Source: Wagnerdoeblera sp046292685 (GTDB lineage Bacteria > Pseudomonadota > Alphaproteobacteria > Rhodobacterales > Rhodobacteraceae). From it: DNA of 64,000 nucleotides. The stretch lies in the NCBI RefSeq assembly GCF_046292685.1, contig NZ_JBKBQM010000010.1, positions 1-64,000 of the forward strand, written 5' to 3'. This document shows, in pieces, positions 17,031 to 24,208 of the stretch. How positions within the stretch are numbered: the first letter of the stretch is position 1; each line of letters begins with the position of its first letter. Made by a program: the position numbers and the translations under genes. Under the pieces are notes generated by a model. The model saw only the letters and a program-made list of their open reading frames with translations. It ran no database searches and was not told the origin of the DNA.

Positions 17031-17137
17031 CGCGTTTGCACCCCCCCCTTTCGATATCCGCCCGGCGCTTCGCCAGCATCCGGCGCCCCCGGCGGCATCG
17101 CCCGGCGCGGCGCGGGAAAATTCCCGTGCGCGCCCTC

Positions 17138-17166
17138 TTGCACCGGCCGGCACCTTGGGCTAACAC
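17138..17166 (+). promoter_or_regulatory. Candidate promoter of tRNA-Gly copy 2
   Basis: TTGCAC (17138-17143), 17-base spacer, TAACAC (17161-17166), placed as in copy 1. The -10 hexamer differs slightly from copy 1, so promoter strengths may differ. Confidence 0.55.
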
Positions 17167-17180
17167 CCGCGCCACGGAGT

Positions 17181-17255
17181 GCGGGCGTAGCTCAGGGGTA
17201 GAGCATAACCTTGCCAAGGTTAGGGTCGTGAGTTCGAATCTCATCGCCCGCTCCA
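17181..17255 (+). tRNA. tRNA-Gly (anticodon GCC), copy 2
   Basis: Identical in sequence to the tRNA-Gly at 16921-16995, including the GCC anticodon and encoded CCA. Confidence 0.98.
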
Positions 17256-17264
17256 GAAAACCGA

Positions 17265-17290
17265 AACGGGCGCCCTTGCGGGCGCCCGTT
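17265..17290 (+). terminator. Terminator after tRNA-Gly copy 2
   Basis: Same 11-bp stem (AACGGGCGCCC / GGGCGCCCGTT) as after copy 1. It lies 25 bases before the convergent end of the metal-sensor-like gene, so it may serve both strands. Confidence 0.88.
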
Positions 17291-17314
17291 CGCATTTCCG
17301 CCCCCCGTTGCCGT

Positions 17315-17845
17315 TCAGCGCGGCGGGCGCTCGCCACGCTGCGGACCGCGGGCAAAGCTGCGTTCCAGCCGGTCGGCAAAGGCGCGGCGGGCCTCGGGGG
17401 TCATCGCGGCGATGTGGTCGCGCATCAATGCTTGCCCGAGGTCCAGCCGTTCCAGCATCCGGGCGCGCATGCGCGCCGCAACGGCATCGAGGGCGGCAGG
17501 GTCGAACGGCTCCGCCCGCAAGGCCGCCAGCAGCGCGGCGCGGTCGGCGCGGTCTTCGGCGCGGGCGCGGCGCAGGTCGAGGCCGCTCGCGTCGAAGCGC
17601 TGGCGCAAGGCGCGCAGGTCGCCGCGTTCCAGCCCGCCCGACCACAGGCCGAAGCCCAGGCTGCGGTCGGCGGCCGCAGGCGCCATGTGCCCCGGCCCCG
17701 CCATGCGCAGCGCTGCCCCCGCCAGAACCCCGACCACCAGCAGGTTGAGCGTGAGCGAGCCGATCAGCAACCAGCGGATGCGCCTCGGCAGGCGCGGCTT
17801 TTCCGCGGCCGGGGCAAGGGGGGCGGGGGGCGGCGTTTCGGTCAT
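17315..17845 (-). CDS. Periplasmic heavy-metal-sensor-like protein (CnrX/ZraP type)
   Basis: Membrane-anchored protein of 176 residues. A Pro-rich cytoplasmic tail and RRIRWLLIGSLTLNLLVVGVLAGAAL form one helix (about residues 22-46). A charged, mostly alpha-helical periplasmic domain follows (LRQRFDASGLDLRRARAEDR ... MTPEARRAFADRLER). This matches the Metal_resist/CnrX architecture, where the domain senses metal and acts with an anti-sigma factor. It starts three bases after the anti-sigma-like stop. Few His residues are present, so a true metal ligand set is not obvious. Confidence 0.7.
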   Translation of the reverse strand: MTETPPPAPLAPAAEKPRLPRRIRWLLIGSLTLNLLVVGVLAGAALRMAGPGHMAPAAADRSLGFGLWSGGLERGDLRALRQRFDASGLDLRRARAEDRADRAALLAALRAEPFDPAALDAVAARMRARMLERLDLGQALMRDHIAAMTPEARRAFADRLERSFARGPQRGERPPR

Positions 17846-17848
17846 GGG

Positions 17849-18256
17849 TCAGCCTTCGGATGCGGGGTCGGCGGCAAGGATCCGGTCGAGAAGGTCCGGA
17901 TCGCCGGGGTAAAGCTCCAGCGGGGTGTCGGCGGCCAGCGCGCCGAAGGGCAAGGCGGCCGGCTGGGCAAAGCCGATCCAGACCCCGGCGAGCCCTGCGG
18001 CCGCAAGCCCGGCCACCGCGCCGCGCCCGCCCAGGGCGGCAACCAGCACAGCGAGCCACCCCGGCGGTGCCGGCCGGGCAGAGGCGGCGGCCGGGGCGGA
18101 GGCCCGCGGGCGGCGCGGCATCGCCGCATCGGCATCGGCCAGCACCCGCGCCAGCAGCGCATCGGGCACCGGCTGCGGCGGCGCGGCGCGGGCAGCGGCG
18201 AACAGATCGTCCAGCAGGACGTCGGGGGCGGGGTCGCGCTTCGGTTCAGTCGTCAT
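17849..18256 (-). CDS. Probable anti-sigma factor (membrane protein)
   Basis: Protein of 135 residues encoded just after, and overlapping by 11 bases, the ECF sigma gene. A cytoplasmic N-terminal part (VLLDDLFAAARAAPPQPVPDALLARVLADAD) precedes one hydrophobic helix (about residues 65-93) and a short acidic C-terminus rich in Leu and Asp. No zinc-type HxxxCxxC motif is seen. The call rests on position and topology; similar genes in Rhodobacterales are often left unnamed or misnamed. The ATG at 18256 has GGGG seven bases upstream; 18262 is an alternative. Confidence 0.6.
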   Translation of the reverse strand: MTTEPKRDPAPDVLLDDLFAAARAAPPQPVPDALLARVLADADAAMPRRPRASAPAAASARPAPPGWLAVLVAALGGRGAVAGLAAAGLAGVWIGFAQPAALPFGALAADTPLELYPGDPDLLDRILAADPASEG

Positions 18257-18836
18257 GGTCATACCCCAGGGCTTCGCGTTGCCCGGACAGCCGGGCGGCA
18301 AGCGCGCGTTTGCCGCGCGCGGTCAGGCTTTCCACAGCTTCGACGCCGATCCCCATGATCTCGGCGATCTCGGGGTTCGGCAGACCTTCCAGATGGCGCA
18401 GCACCACCGCCTGGCGCTGGCGGTCGGGCAAGGCGGCCAACGCGAGGTCCAGCGCCGCGGCGCGGTCGGCGGCCACCAGCGCCTGCACGGCGCTGGGGGC
18501 AGGATCTTCGGGGTCTGGCACGTCGTCGAGCCCCACCCCGCCGCGCCGGCGCCGCAGCCGGTCGGTGCACAGGTTGGCCACCACCCGCCACAGCCAGGTG
18601 GAGACCTGCGCCTCGCCGCTGCGCCAGCCGGGGGCCATGCGCCACAGCCGCAGCATGGCCTCCTGCGCCACGTCCTCGGCCTCGGCGGCATCGCCGAGGA
18701 TGCGCCGGGCATAGGCCAGCGTGCGCGGCAGGAACCGGCGCGCCAGTTCGCGCGCCGCCGCCGCATCGCCGCCGGCATAGAGCGCCAGCAGCGCCGCGTC
18801 GGAGGCGCCCGCCATGCCCGAATCGAGCGCCATCAT
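18246..18836 (-). CDS. ECF-family RNA polymerase sigma factor
   Basis: Sigma-70 family ECF factor of 196 residues. Region 2 includes RRFLPRTLAYARRILGDAAEAEDVAQEAMLRLW, followed by WLWRVVANLCTDRLRRRR. Region 4 shows ALPDRQRQAVVLRHLEGLPNPEIAEIMGIGVEAVESL. The start is uncertain: ATG at 18836 or 18833, with AAAGG upstream; a further ATG at 18815 also fits. It forms a unit with the anti-sigma and metal-sensor-like genes, so it probably controls an envelope or metal response. A possibly co-regulated EF-hand gene lies upstream. Confidence 0.9.
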   Translation of the reverse strand: MMALDSGMAGASDAALLALYAGGDAAAARELARRFLPRTLAYARRILGDAAEAEDVAQEAMLRLWRMAPGWRSGEAQVSTWLWRVVANLCTDRLRRRRGGVGLDDVPDPEDPAPSAVQALVAADRAAALDLALAALPDRQRQAVVLRHLEGLPNPEIAEIMGIGVEAVESLTARGKRALAARLSGQREALGYDHDD

Positions 18837-18869
18837 GGCGCCTTTGCCCGGTCGCGGGCCGGCGGGAAT

Positions 18870-18890
18870 GGCAAGGATGGCAAGGATGGC
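18870..18890. repeat. Short tandem repeat (GGCAAGGAT x2) upstream of the sigma gene
   Basis: GGCAAGGAT is repeated at 18870-18878 and 18879-18887, followed by a partial third copy. It lies in the ~196-bp space between the EF-hand stop and the sigma start, where the sigma gene promoter should be. Confidence 0.5.
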
Positions 18891-19032
18891 ATGGCCGGGA
18901 TCACTGCCGGGGGCACCTTTGCAACAGCACCATCGCGCGAAGGCGGCAACCCGCAACGGGGCCGCCGCCGACGAAGCCTAGACCGCGGCCCGGGCCCCGA
19001 CAAGCCGGGCCGGGCCGCGCGGGGCCGCAGGA

Positions 19033-19575
19033 TCAGTTCCGCGGCTTGCCGTGGCCATCGCGGCGGCCTTCGCCGTGGCCGCGCCGGCCTTCCGGCATGC
19101 GTTCGGCCATGCGGTCGTATTCCGCCTTGCTGATCGCGCCGTCGCCGTCCTGGTCGAGGCGCGAGAACATCCGGTCGAGCCCGGCCTGGCGGCGCGGCGC
19201 GGCGGCATCGAGTTCGGCCGCCGTCAGCTTGCCGTCCTTGTCGGCATCGGCGCGCTCGAACATCCGCGCGGCCTTGGTTTCGGCACGGGCGGCGGCCTCG
19301 GCGGCGGCGTGGGCCTTCATTTCTTCCAGGGTCACGAGGCCGTCGCCGTCGGCATCCATCGCCTTCTGGCGGTCGGCCCGGCGGGCGTCGAGCTCGGCGC
19401 GGGTGATCTTGCCGTCGCCGTCTGTGTCGAGGGTGGCGAAATCGGGCATCATGGCGGCGGGGCGGCCGCCCATGCGGTCGTGTTCGCCCGGGCCGCGGGC
19501 CTGCACGGCACCGGCTGCCACGGCCAGCGCCAGCGCCGGGGCCACGGTCAGCATCAGAACGGTCTTGCGGGTCAT
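19033..19575 (-). CDS. Secreted EF-hand calcium-binding protein
   Basis: Exported protein of 180 residues with a signal peptide (MTRKTVLMLTVAPALALAVAAGAVQA). Four EF-hand loops follow in two pairs: DTDGDGKITRAE, DADGDGLVTLEE, DADKDGKLTAAE and DQDGDGAISKAE, all with the DxDxDG-x-I/L/V-xxxE ligand pattern. The C-terminus is rich in Gly, His and Arg (RRGHGEGRRDGHGKPRN). It should bind Ca2+ in the periplasm; the biological role is not known. AAGGAGA precedes the ATG. It lies upstream of the ECF sigma set on the same strand. Confidence 0.9.
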   Translation of the reverse strand: MTRKTVLMLTVAPALALAVAAGAVQARGPGEHDRMGGRPAAMMPDFATLDTDGDGKITRAELDARRADRQKAMDADGDGLVTLEEMKAHAAAEAAARAETKAARMFERADADKDGKLTAAELDAAAPRRQAGLDRMFSRLDQDGDGAISKAEYDRMAERMPEGRRGHGEGRRDGHGKPRN

Positions 19576-19780
19576 GTCGCGTCTCCTTGGTTGCAGGCCT
19601 TTCGGCCGATCGACACCCCTTTCACGCCGCGGCGCGGGGTTTCCGTCGCGGGGCCGAACACGAAAGCGCGCGCCGGCAGGCCGCTTGCGGCGCAAGGTCG
19701 CGGGCGACCGGGGCGGCTTTCCCTTGCGCCCGAGACGTGGCAAGGTGCGGCTCTGCCCTGCCCCAACACGCAAAGCCGCC

Positions 19781-20206
19781 ATGTCCGCCCCAGCCGCGAT
19801 TCCCCCGACCCGGCCTGCCGATGCCTTGCCCGACGCCGAGGACCGCCCGCTGGCCCTGGCTATGTGGCGCGGCTGGCGGCGGCGCTGCCCGGCCTGCGGC
19901 GCGGGGCCGATGCTGCAAGGCTACCTCAAGGTGCGCGAGCATTGCCCGGTCTGCGACGAGGCGCTGCACCACCATCGCGCCGACGACGGGCCGGCCTACC
20001 TGACCATCGTGGTGGTGGGCAAGCTGCTGACGCCGCTGCTGTTCTGGGTGTTCGTGACCTATCGGCCCGACCCGCTGGTGATGGCAACGCTGTTCGTCAC
20101 GCTGGCGGTGGCGCTTTCGCTCTACCTTCTGCCGCGGCTCAAGGGCATGCTGGTGGGCATCCAGTGGTCGCGGCGCATGCACGGATTCGGGCGCGACGCG
20201 GCCTGA
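19781..20206 (+). CDS. DUF983 family membrane protein
   Basis: Protein of 141 residues. A cytoplasmic N-terminal part carries a zinc-ribbon-like pair of CxxC motifs (RRRCPACGAG and HCPVCDEAL). Two transmembrane helices follow (about residues 66-86 and 91-112). The HHHRADDGPAYLTI segment is diagnostic of DUF983. Function is unknown. It is followed 17 bases later by a Nudix gene on the same strand. Confidence 0.88.
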   Translation: MSAPAAIPPTRPADALPDAEDRPLALAMWRGWRRRCPACGAGPMLQGYLKVREHCPVCDEALHHHRADDGPAYLTIVVVGKLLTPLLFWVFVTYRPDPLVMATLFVTLAVALSLYLLPRLKGMLVGIQWSRRMHGFGRDAA

Positions 20207-20223
20207 GCCGGCAAGAGGCGCCC

Positions 20224-20916
20224 ATGACGACAGATTCCCAGCCGATCCGCGATGCGGCCACGGTCATCCTGACCCGCGAGGGGCGCGAAGGCCCCGAGGT
20301 GCTGATGGGCCAGCGCGGCGCCTCGGCCGCGTTCATGCCCAACAAGTTCGTCTTTCCGGGTGGCGCGGTGGATGCCGGCGACCGCGCGGTGCCGCTGGCA
20401 CGCCCGATGCCCGAAGCCTGCCGGCGCCGGCTGGCGGAAAACCCGCTGCCCGGGGCGCTGGAAGGGCTGACGCCCGAAACCCTGGCCGCGACCGCGATCC
20501 GCGAGTTGTGGGAGGAAACCGGCCTGCCGCTTGCGCGCCCCGGCACCTGGCCGGCGGCGCCGCAGCCCGACTGGGCGCCGATGGCCGCGCGCGGGCTGGT
20601 GCCCGATGCGGCGGCGCTGCGCTATGTCTTTCGTGCCATCACCCCGCCGGGGCGCAGCCGGCGGTTCGACGCGCGGTTCTTTCTGGCCGACGTGTCGGGC
20701 GTGCTGGGCGACCCCGACGACTTTTCCGGCGCGCAGGACGAGCTGGCGCATCTGCAGTGGATCCCGCTGCGCCGGGCGCGCGGGTTCGACCTGCCGTTCA
20801 TCACCGAAGTGGTCATCGCCGAAATCCTCCGCCTGATCGAGCGCGGCGGCGACCCCGACAGCGTGCCGTTCTTCGACAACTCCGGCCCGGTGCCGATGTT
20901 CCGCCGGATCGTCTGA
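20224..20916 (+). CDS. Nudix hydrolase
   Basis: Nudix-fold pyrophosphohydrolase of 230 residues. The Nudix helix is present as RELWEETGLPL. About 45 residues (residues ~45-90) separate it from the GG of FVFPGGAVD, an insertion typical of the NUDT19/CoA-diphosphatase-like branch rather than MutT. VLMGQRGASAAFMPNKFVFPGG is the conserved approach to the box. The substrate is not determinable; CoA derivatives or NDP-linked molecules are possible. It probably shares a transcript with the DUF983 gene. Confidence 0.85.
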   Translation: MTTDSQPIRDAATVILTREGREGPEVLMGQRGASAAFMPNKFVFPGGAVDAGDRAVPLARPMPEACRRRLAENPLPGALEGLTPETLAATAIRELWEETGLPLARPGTWPAAPQPDWAPMAARGLVPDAAALRYVFRAITPPGRSRRFDARFFLADVSGVLGDPDDFSGAQDELAHLQWIPLRRARGFDLPFITEVVIAEILRLIERGGDPDSVPFFDNSGPVPMFRRIV

Positions 20917-20927
20917 CGCGCCCAGCG

Positions 20928-21902
20928 TCAGGGCGCGGCGCCCATTGCCACCACCACCTTGCCGGTGGACTTGCGGCTGCGCAGCAGCTCCAGCGCCTCG
21001 TCCGTGCGCTCCAGCGGCAGCACGTGGCTGACATGGGGGTGCAGGCGGCCGGCGGAATACATCGCCATCAGTTCCGCAAGACTGTCGCGCAACAGGCCCG
21101 GGCGAAAGGCCATGTAGCCGCCCCAGTAAAGGCCGATCACCGTCAGGTTCTTGACCAGCAGCAGGTTGGCCGGAATCTGCGGCACCCCGCCGCCGGCAAA
21201 CCCCACCGGGATCAGCCGGCCTTCGGGCCGGGTGGCGCGCAAGGCCGCCATGAAGGTTTCGCCCCCCACCGCGTCATACACCACGTCCACCCCGCCCAGC
21301 GCCTTCAACGCGGCGCGCAGGTCGGGGGTGGTGTCGCTGTCGATCAGGTGATCGGCGCCGGCGGCCCGGGCCACCGCCAGCTTGTCGGCGCCGCGCGCCA
21401 CGGCAATGACGCGCGCGCCCATCGCATGGCCGATTTCCACCGCCGTCAGCCCCACGCCGCCGGCCGCCCCCGTGACCAGCAGCGTTTCGCCCGGTTGCAG
21501 CCGCGCCCGGTGCTGCAAGGCCAGATGCGAGGTGCCATAGGCGATCATGAAGGCGGCCGCGGTTTCGAACGGCATGTCGGGCGGCAGCAGCACGCAACGG
21601 TCGGCCGGGAACACGCCCCATTCCGCCAGCCCGCCCTGCCCGGCAAAGACCGCCACCCGGTCGCCCGGCGCCAGCCCCTGCACGCCCGGCCCAGGCGCCT
21701 CGACCGTGCCGGCGACTTCCATCCCGAGGGTGAAGGGCGGCTCGGGCCGTTCCTGGTATTCGCCCTTCAGCATCAGAAGGTCGGCAAAGTTCAGCCCGCA
21801 GGCGGCAATGCGCAACCGCACCTCGCCCGGGCCGGGGTCGGGACGATCCACGGTTTCCAGGCCGGCGGCACCGCCGAAGGCGTGAACACGATAGGCGCGC
21901 AT
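20928..21902 (-). CDS. NADPH:quinone oxidoreductase family protein (MDR superfamily)
   Basis: Medium-chain reductase of 324 residues without structural-zinc cysteines, as in quinone oxidoreductases. The GroES-like half has ACGLNFADLLMLKGEYQ and LGMEVAGTVEAPG. The Rossmann half has LVTGAAGGVGLTAVEIGHAMGA. GGVDVVYDAVGG and FAGGGVPQIPANLLLVKN are typical of this group. The likely reaction is NADPH-dependent quinone or enone reduction; the physiological substrate is unknown. It is divergent from the XRE regulator across a 336-bp AT-rich gap. Confidence 0.88.
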   Translation of the reverse strand: MRAYRVHAFGGAAGLETVDRPDPGPGEVRLRIAACGLNFADLLMLKGEYQERPEPPFTLGMEVAGTVEAPGPGVQGLAPGDRVAVFAGQGGLAEWGVFPADRCVLLPPDMPFETAAAFMIAYGTSHLALQHRARLQPGETLLVTGAAGGVGLTAVEIGHAMGARVIAVARGADKLAVARAAGADHLIDSDTTPDLRAALKALGGVDVVYDAVGGETFMAALRATRPEGRLIPVGFAGGGVPQIPANLLLVKNLTVIGLYWGGYMAFRPGLLRDSLAELMAMYSAGRLHPHVSHVLPLERTDEALELLRSRKSTGKVVVAMGAAP

Positions 21903-21971
21903 GGCGAGGCTCCTTTGCCAGAGGTCGGCGCCAACCTATACGGTTCGGCACAGGCTGGCCAGCACTTGCAG

Positions 21972-22023
21972 ATTGCAACAATTTCGCATTTCAGAATATT
22001 TGCGAATTGCAACAATCGTTGCA
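21972..22023. promoter_or_regulatory. Operator/enhancer-like repeats in the AT-rich gap
   Basis: ATTGCAACAAT occurs at 21972-21982 and 22006-22016, 34 bp apart. The second overlaps a perfect inverted repeat TGCAAC-AATC-GTTGCA (22008-22023). The surrounding DNA is far richer in A/T than the rest of the window. The site is about 170 bp upstream of the sigma-54 promoter, the usual distance for an activator-binding enhancer, and also 70-120 bp from the divergent reductase start. Confidence 0.5.
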
Positions 22024-22192
22024 TATTGCCACGACCAGCGCAACCCAACGGCGCACCCATCCGACCCCGAGATCGACCGGAACGGGAAAATTCACCGTTC
22101 TGGATGAGTATTGGCCCACGAACATCACTTTTCTGACCGGTTTTGCTCGTTTGCTGATAAAGATGAACAAAAGATTTCAGCGGCCGTGAGCC

Positions 22193-22208
22193 TGGCACGG
22201 TTCTTGCT
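22193..22208 (+). promoter_or_regulatory. Sigma-54 (RpoN) promoter
   Basis: TGGCACG-GTTC-TTGCT matches the -24/-12 consensus TGGCACG-N4-TTGCW at every position, with GG and GC spaced by 10 bases. Transcription would start near 22219, about 20 bases before the XRE regulator ATG, leaving room for its AAGGGAG ribosome site. Confidence 0.8.
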
Positions 22209-22238
22209 AAGAGACCCACAGGCACAAGGGAGAAAACC

Positions 22239-22601
22239 ATGAAACATCCTGTGGACGCCCACGTCGGCAAGCGCATCCGCCACCGCCGGTGGATGGTCGG
22301 CATGACCCAGCAGCAACTGGCCGACCGGGTCGGGATCAAGTTCCAGCAGATCCAGAAATACGAAACCGGCATGAACCGGGTCAGCGCCTCGCGGCTTTAC
22401 GACATCGCGCAGGAGATGGACGTGCCGGTCAGCTTCTTCTTCGAAGGGCTCGACAGCGCGGAAACCGCCAAGCCCGCGGGCGACCTGCTGGGCGACAAGG
22501 AGGCGCTGGAACTGGTGCGCGCCTATTACAGCATCCCCGAACAGCAGCGCCGCCGCCTGTTCGACCTGGCGCGGGTGCTGTCGGACAGCTCGGCCGCCTG
22601 A
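22239..22601 (+). CDS. XRE-family transcriptional regulator
   Basis: Regulator of 120 residues. An N-terminal Cro/C1-type helix-turn-helix reads VGKRIRHRRWMVGMTQQQLADRVGIKFQQIQKYETG, and a short helical C-terminus ends in LFDLARVLSDSSAA. The HTH resembles the rhizobial PraR/PhrR and SinR-like group, which controls stress, biofilm or symbiosis genes. The perfect RpoN promoter just upstream implies control by a sigma-54 activator, unusual for a small XRE regulator. AAGGGAG precedes the ATG. Confidence 0.88.
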   Translation: MKHPVDAHVGKRIRHRRWMVGMTQQQLADRVGIKFQQIQKYETGMNRVSASRLYDIAQEMDVPVSFFFEGLDSAETAKPAGDLLGDKEALELVRAYYSIPEQQRRRLFDLARVLSDSSAA

Positions 22602-22677
22602 CCGGCGCACGAAGGGCGCTTGACCGCCCTGCCCGGCCCGCGCTAGCGCGAGGGCCGGACGCAGGGAGGAAAGCGCC

Positions 22678-23487
22678 ATGACCGCACGCACCCCGGCCAC
22701 CGCAGCGGAGCTGTTCGCGGTGGCCGAAGATCTGGCCGATGCCGCCCGCGCGGCGATCCTGCCCTATTTCCGCACCGAGGGGCTGGGCGCCGAAAGCAAG
22801 GAAACCACCCGGTTCGATCCGGTGACCGAGGCCGACCGCGCGGCGGAAGACGCCATGAGGGCGATCCTGGCCGCGCGCCGCCCGCAGGATGCCATCCTGG
22901 GCGAGGAACGCGGCCGCCGCGAAGGCACCAGCGGGCTGACCTGGGTGCTGGACCCGATCGACGGCACCCGGGGCTTTCTGTCGGGCACGCCGACCTGGGG
23001 CGTGCTGATCGGGCTGACCGATGCGGCGGGCCCGGTTCTGGGGCTGATCGACCAGCCGCATATCGGCGAACGCTTTGCCGGCGGGCCGGGGCGGGCCGAC
23101 CTGGCGGGGCCGCACGGCAGGCGGCCCTTGCGCACCCGCCCGGCGCGGCCGCTGGCCGAGGCGGTGGTCTTTACCACCTTTCCCGAGGTCGGCACGCCGG
23201 CGGAAGGTGCCGCCTTTCACCGGCTGGCCGCGCAGGCCCGGCTGGTGCGCTATGGCATGGATTGCTACGCTTACGGGCTGGTCGCCGCCGGCCAGGTGGA
23301 CCTGGTGATCGAGGCGGGCCTGCAAGCCTACGATATCGTGGCGCCGATCGCGGTGATCGAGGCGGCCGGCGGCATCGTCACCGACTGGCGCGGCCGGCCG
23401 GCGCATCAGGGCGGCCGGGTGATTGCCGCGGCCAATGCCGGCATCCATGCCCAGGCGCTGGCGCTGCTGGCCGATGTGCCGGAATGA
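22678..23487 (+). CDS. Inositol monophosphatase family protein, probable histidinol-phosphatase HisN
   Basis: Mg2+-dependent phosphatase of 269 residues in the inositol-monophosphatase fold. Metal ligands are seen as DPVTEADRAAE, GEERG (the Glu of motif 1) and WVLDPIDGTRGFLSG. The C-terminal ligand is in LQAYDIVAPIAVIEAAGG. The RGFLSGTPTWGVLIGL wording resembles HisN-type histidinol-phosphatases, which complete histidine synthesis in many actinobacteria and alphaproteobacteria; other sugar-phosphate substrates are not excluded. No his operon is adjacent. Confidence 0.82.
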   Translation: MTARTPATAAELFAVAEDLADAARAAILPYFRTEGLGAESKETTRFDPVTEADRAAEDAMRAILAARRPQDAILGEERGRREGTSGLTWVLDPIDGTRGFLSGTPTWGVLIGLTDAAGPVLGLIDQPHIGERFAGGPGRADLAGPHGRRPLRTRPARPLAEAVVFTTFPEVGTPAEGAAFHRLAAQARLVRYGMDCYAYGLVAAGQVDLVIEAGLQAYDIVAPIAVIEAAGGIVTDWRGRPAHQGGRVIAAANAGIHAQALALLADVPE

Positions 23488-23564
23488 CGACAGGGTTTTG
23501 ACAGGTGCGTGAATTGCGGCAATAGTCGGCCTGCACCGACCGCACCGGAGGGGGGAGCCGACGG

Positions 23565-23936
23565 ATGGGCAAGCACGTGCTGCTGATCGAGGACGAGCCG
23601 AATATCTCGGAGGCCATCCGCTTCATCCTGACGCGCGACGGCTTTCGGGTGTCGTGCCACGATCAGGGCGGCGACGCGCTGGAGGTGGTGCGCGCCGAAC
23701 GGCCCGATGCGCTGATCCTCGATGCGATGCTGCCCGGCCGCACCGGCTACGACATCCTGCGCGATCTGCGCGCCGAGCCGGCCACGGCCGCGCTGCCGGT
23801 GCTGATGCTGACCGCCCGCGGCCAGGGGCGCGACCGCGAGCTGGCGGCGGCCGCCGGGGCCAGCGGCTTCATGGCCAAGCCGTTTTCCAACGCCGACGTG
23901 CTGGCCTCGGTCCGCGCGCTGCTGGGGCAGGCATGA
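23565..23936 (+). CDS. Single-domain response regulator
   Basis: Stand-alone receiver of 123 residues without an output domain. The acidic pocket is E9-D10-E11, the phospho-acceptor D53 (LILDAMLPG), and Thr and Lys sit in LMLTARG and FMAKPFS. It overlaps the next small gene by four bases (ATGA), and the symporter-kinase gene follows. It is therefore probably the phosphotransfer or output partner of that kinase. Confidence 0.93.
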   Translation: MGKHVLLIEDEPNISEAIRFILTRDGFRVSCHDQGGDALEVVRAERPDALILDAMLPGRTGYDILRDLRAEPATAALPVLMLTARGQGRDRELAAAAGASGFMAKPFSNADVLASVRALLGQA

Positions 23937-24205
23937 AGCCGCCGCGCCAGCCGCTGTTCGTGGCGCCGGACACCTACCGGCTCCGGCGGCTGATGGATGC
24001 GGCGCGGATGCTGCCGGCGCTGGGGGTGGGGTTGATGGTGCTGCCGATGCTGTGGGCGCCCGACCCGGGCGGCACGCGCGCCACCTCGACCGACGGGATC
24101 TACCTGTTCGCGATCTGGGGCGGGCTGATCGCCGCAGCGGCGCTGCTGGCCCCGCGGCTGGTGCGCCCGCCGCCCGAGCCGCGCGACCTGCGCGACGAGG
24201 GCTAG
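23933..24205 (+). CDS. Small two-helix membrane protein between receiver and kinase genes
   Basis: Protein of 90 residues with two hydrophobic helices (about residues 26-42 and 56-73) and basic, Pro-rich tails. I do not recognise a named family; position and size recall the small DUF4212-like subunits that accompany sodium/solute symporters. The ATG overlaps the receiver stop, and three bases separate its stop from the kinase gene, so it is almost certainly co-translated with them. Confidence 0.7.
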   Translation: MKPPRQPLFVAPDTYRLRRLMDAARMLPALGVGLMVLPMLWAPDPGGTRATSTDGIYLFAIWGGLIAAAALLAPRLVRPPPEPRDLRDEG

Positions 24206-24208
24206 GCC

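Larger units (their letters stand above)
16869..17033. repeat. Tandem duplication unit 1 (promoter, tRNA-Gly, terminator)
   Basis: This ~165-bp segment recurs at 17129-17293, exactly 260 bp away. The tRNA and terminator are identical in both copies, and the upstream 52 bases carry only a few differences. The duplicated unit therefore includes promoter, gene and terminator. Confidence 0.9.
17129..17293. repeat. Tandem duplication unit 2 (promoter, tRNA-Gly, terminator)
   Basis: Second copy of the unit at 16869-17033. The spacer between the units (about 17034-17128) is unrelated GC-rich DNA without an evident gene. Confidence 0.9.

Noticed and set aside
16921..17255. tRNA pair as an attachment site of a genomic island
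   Set aside because: Both copies are full length with promoters and terminators, and no integrase or island genes adjoin; tandem duplication explains them.
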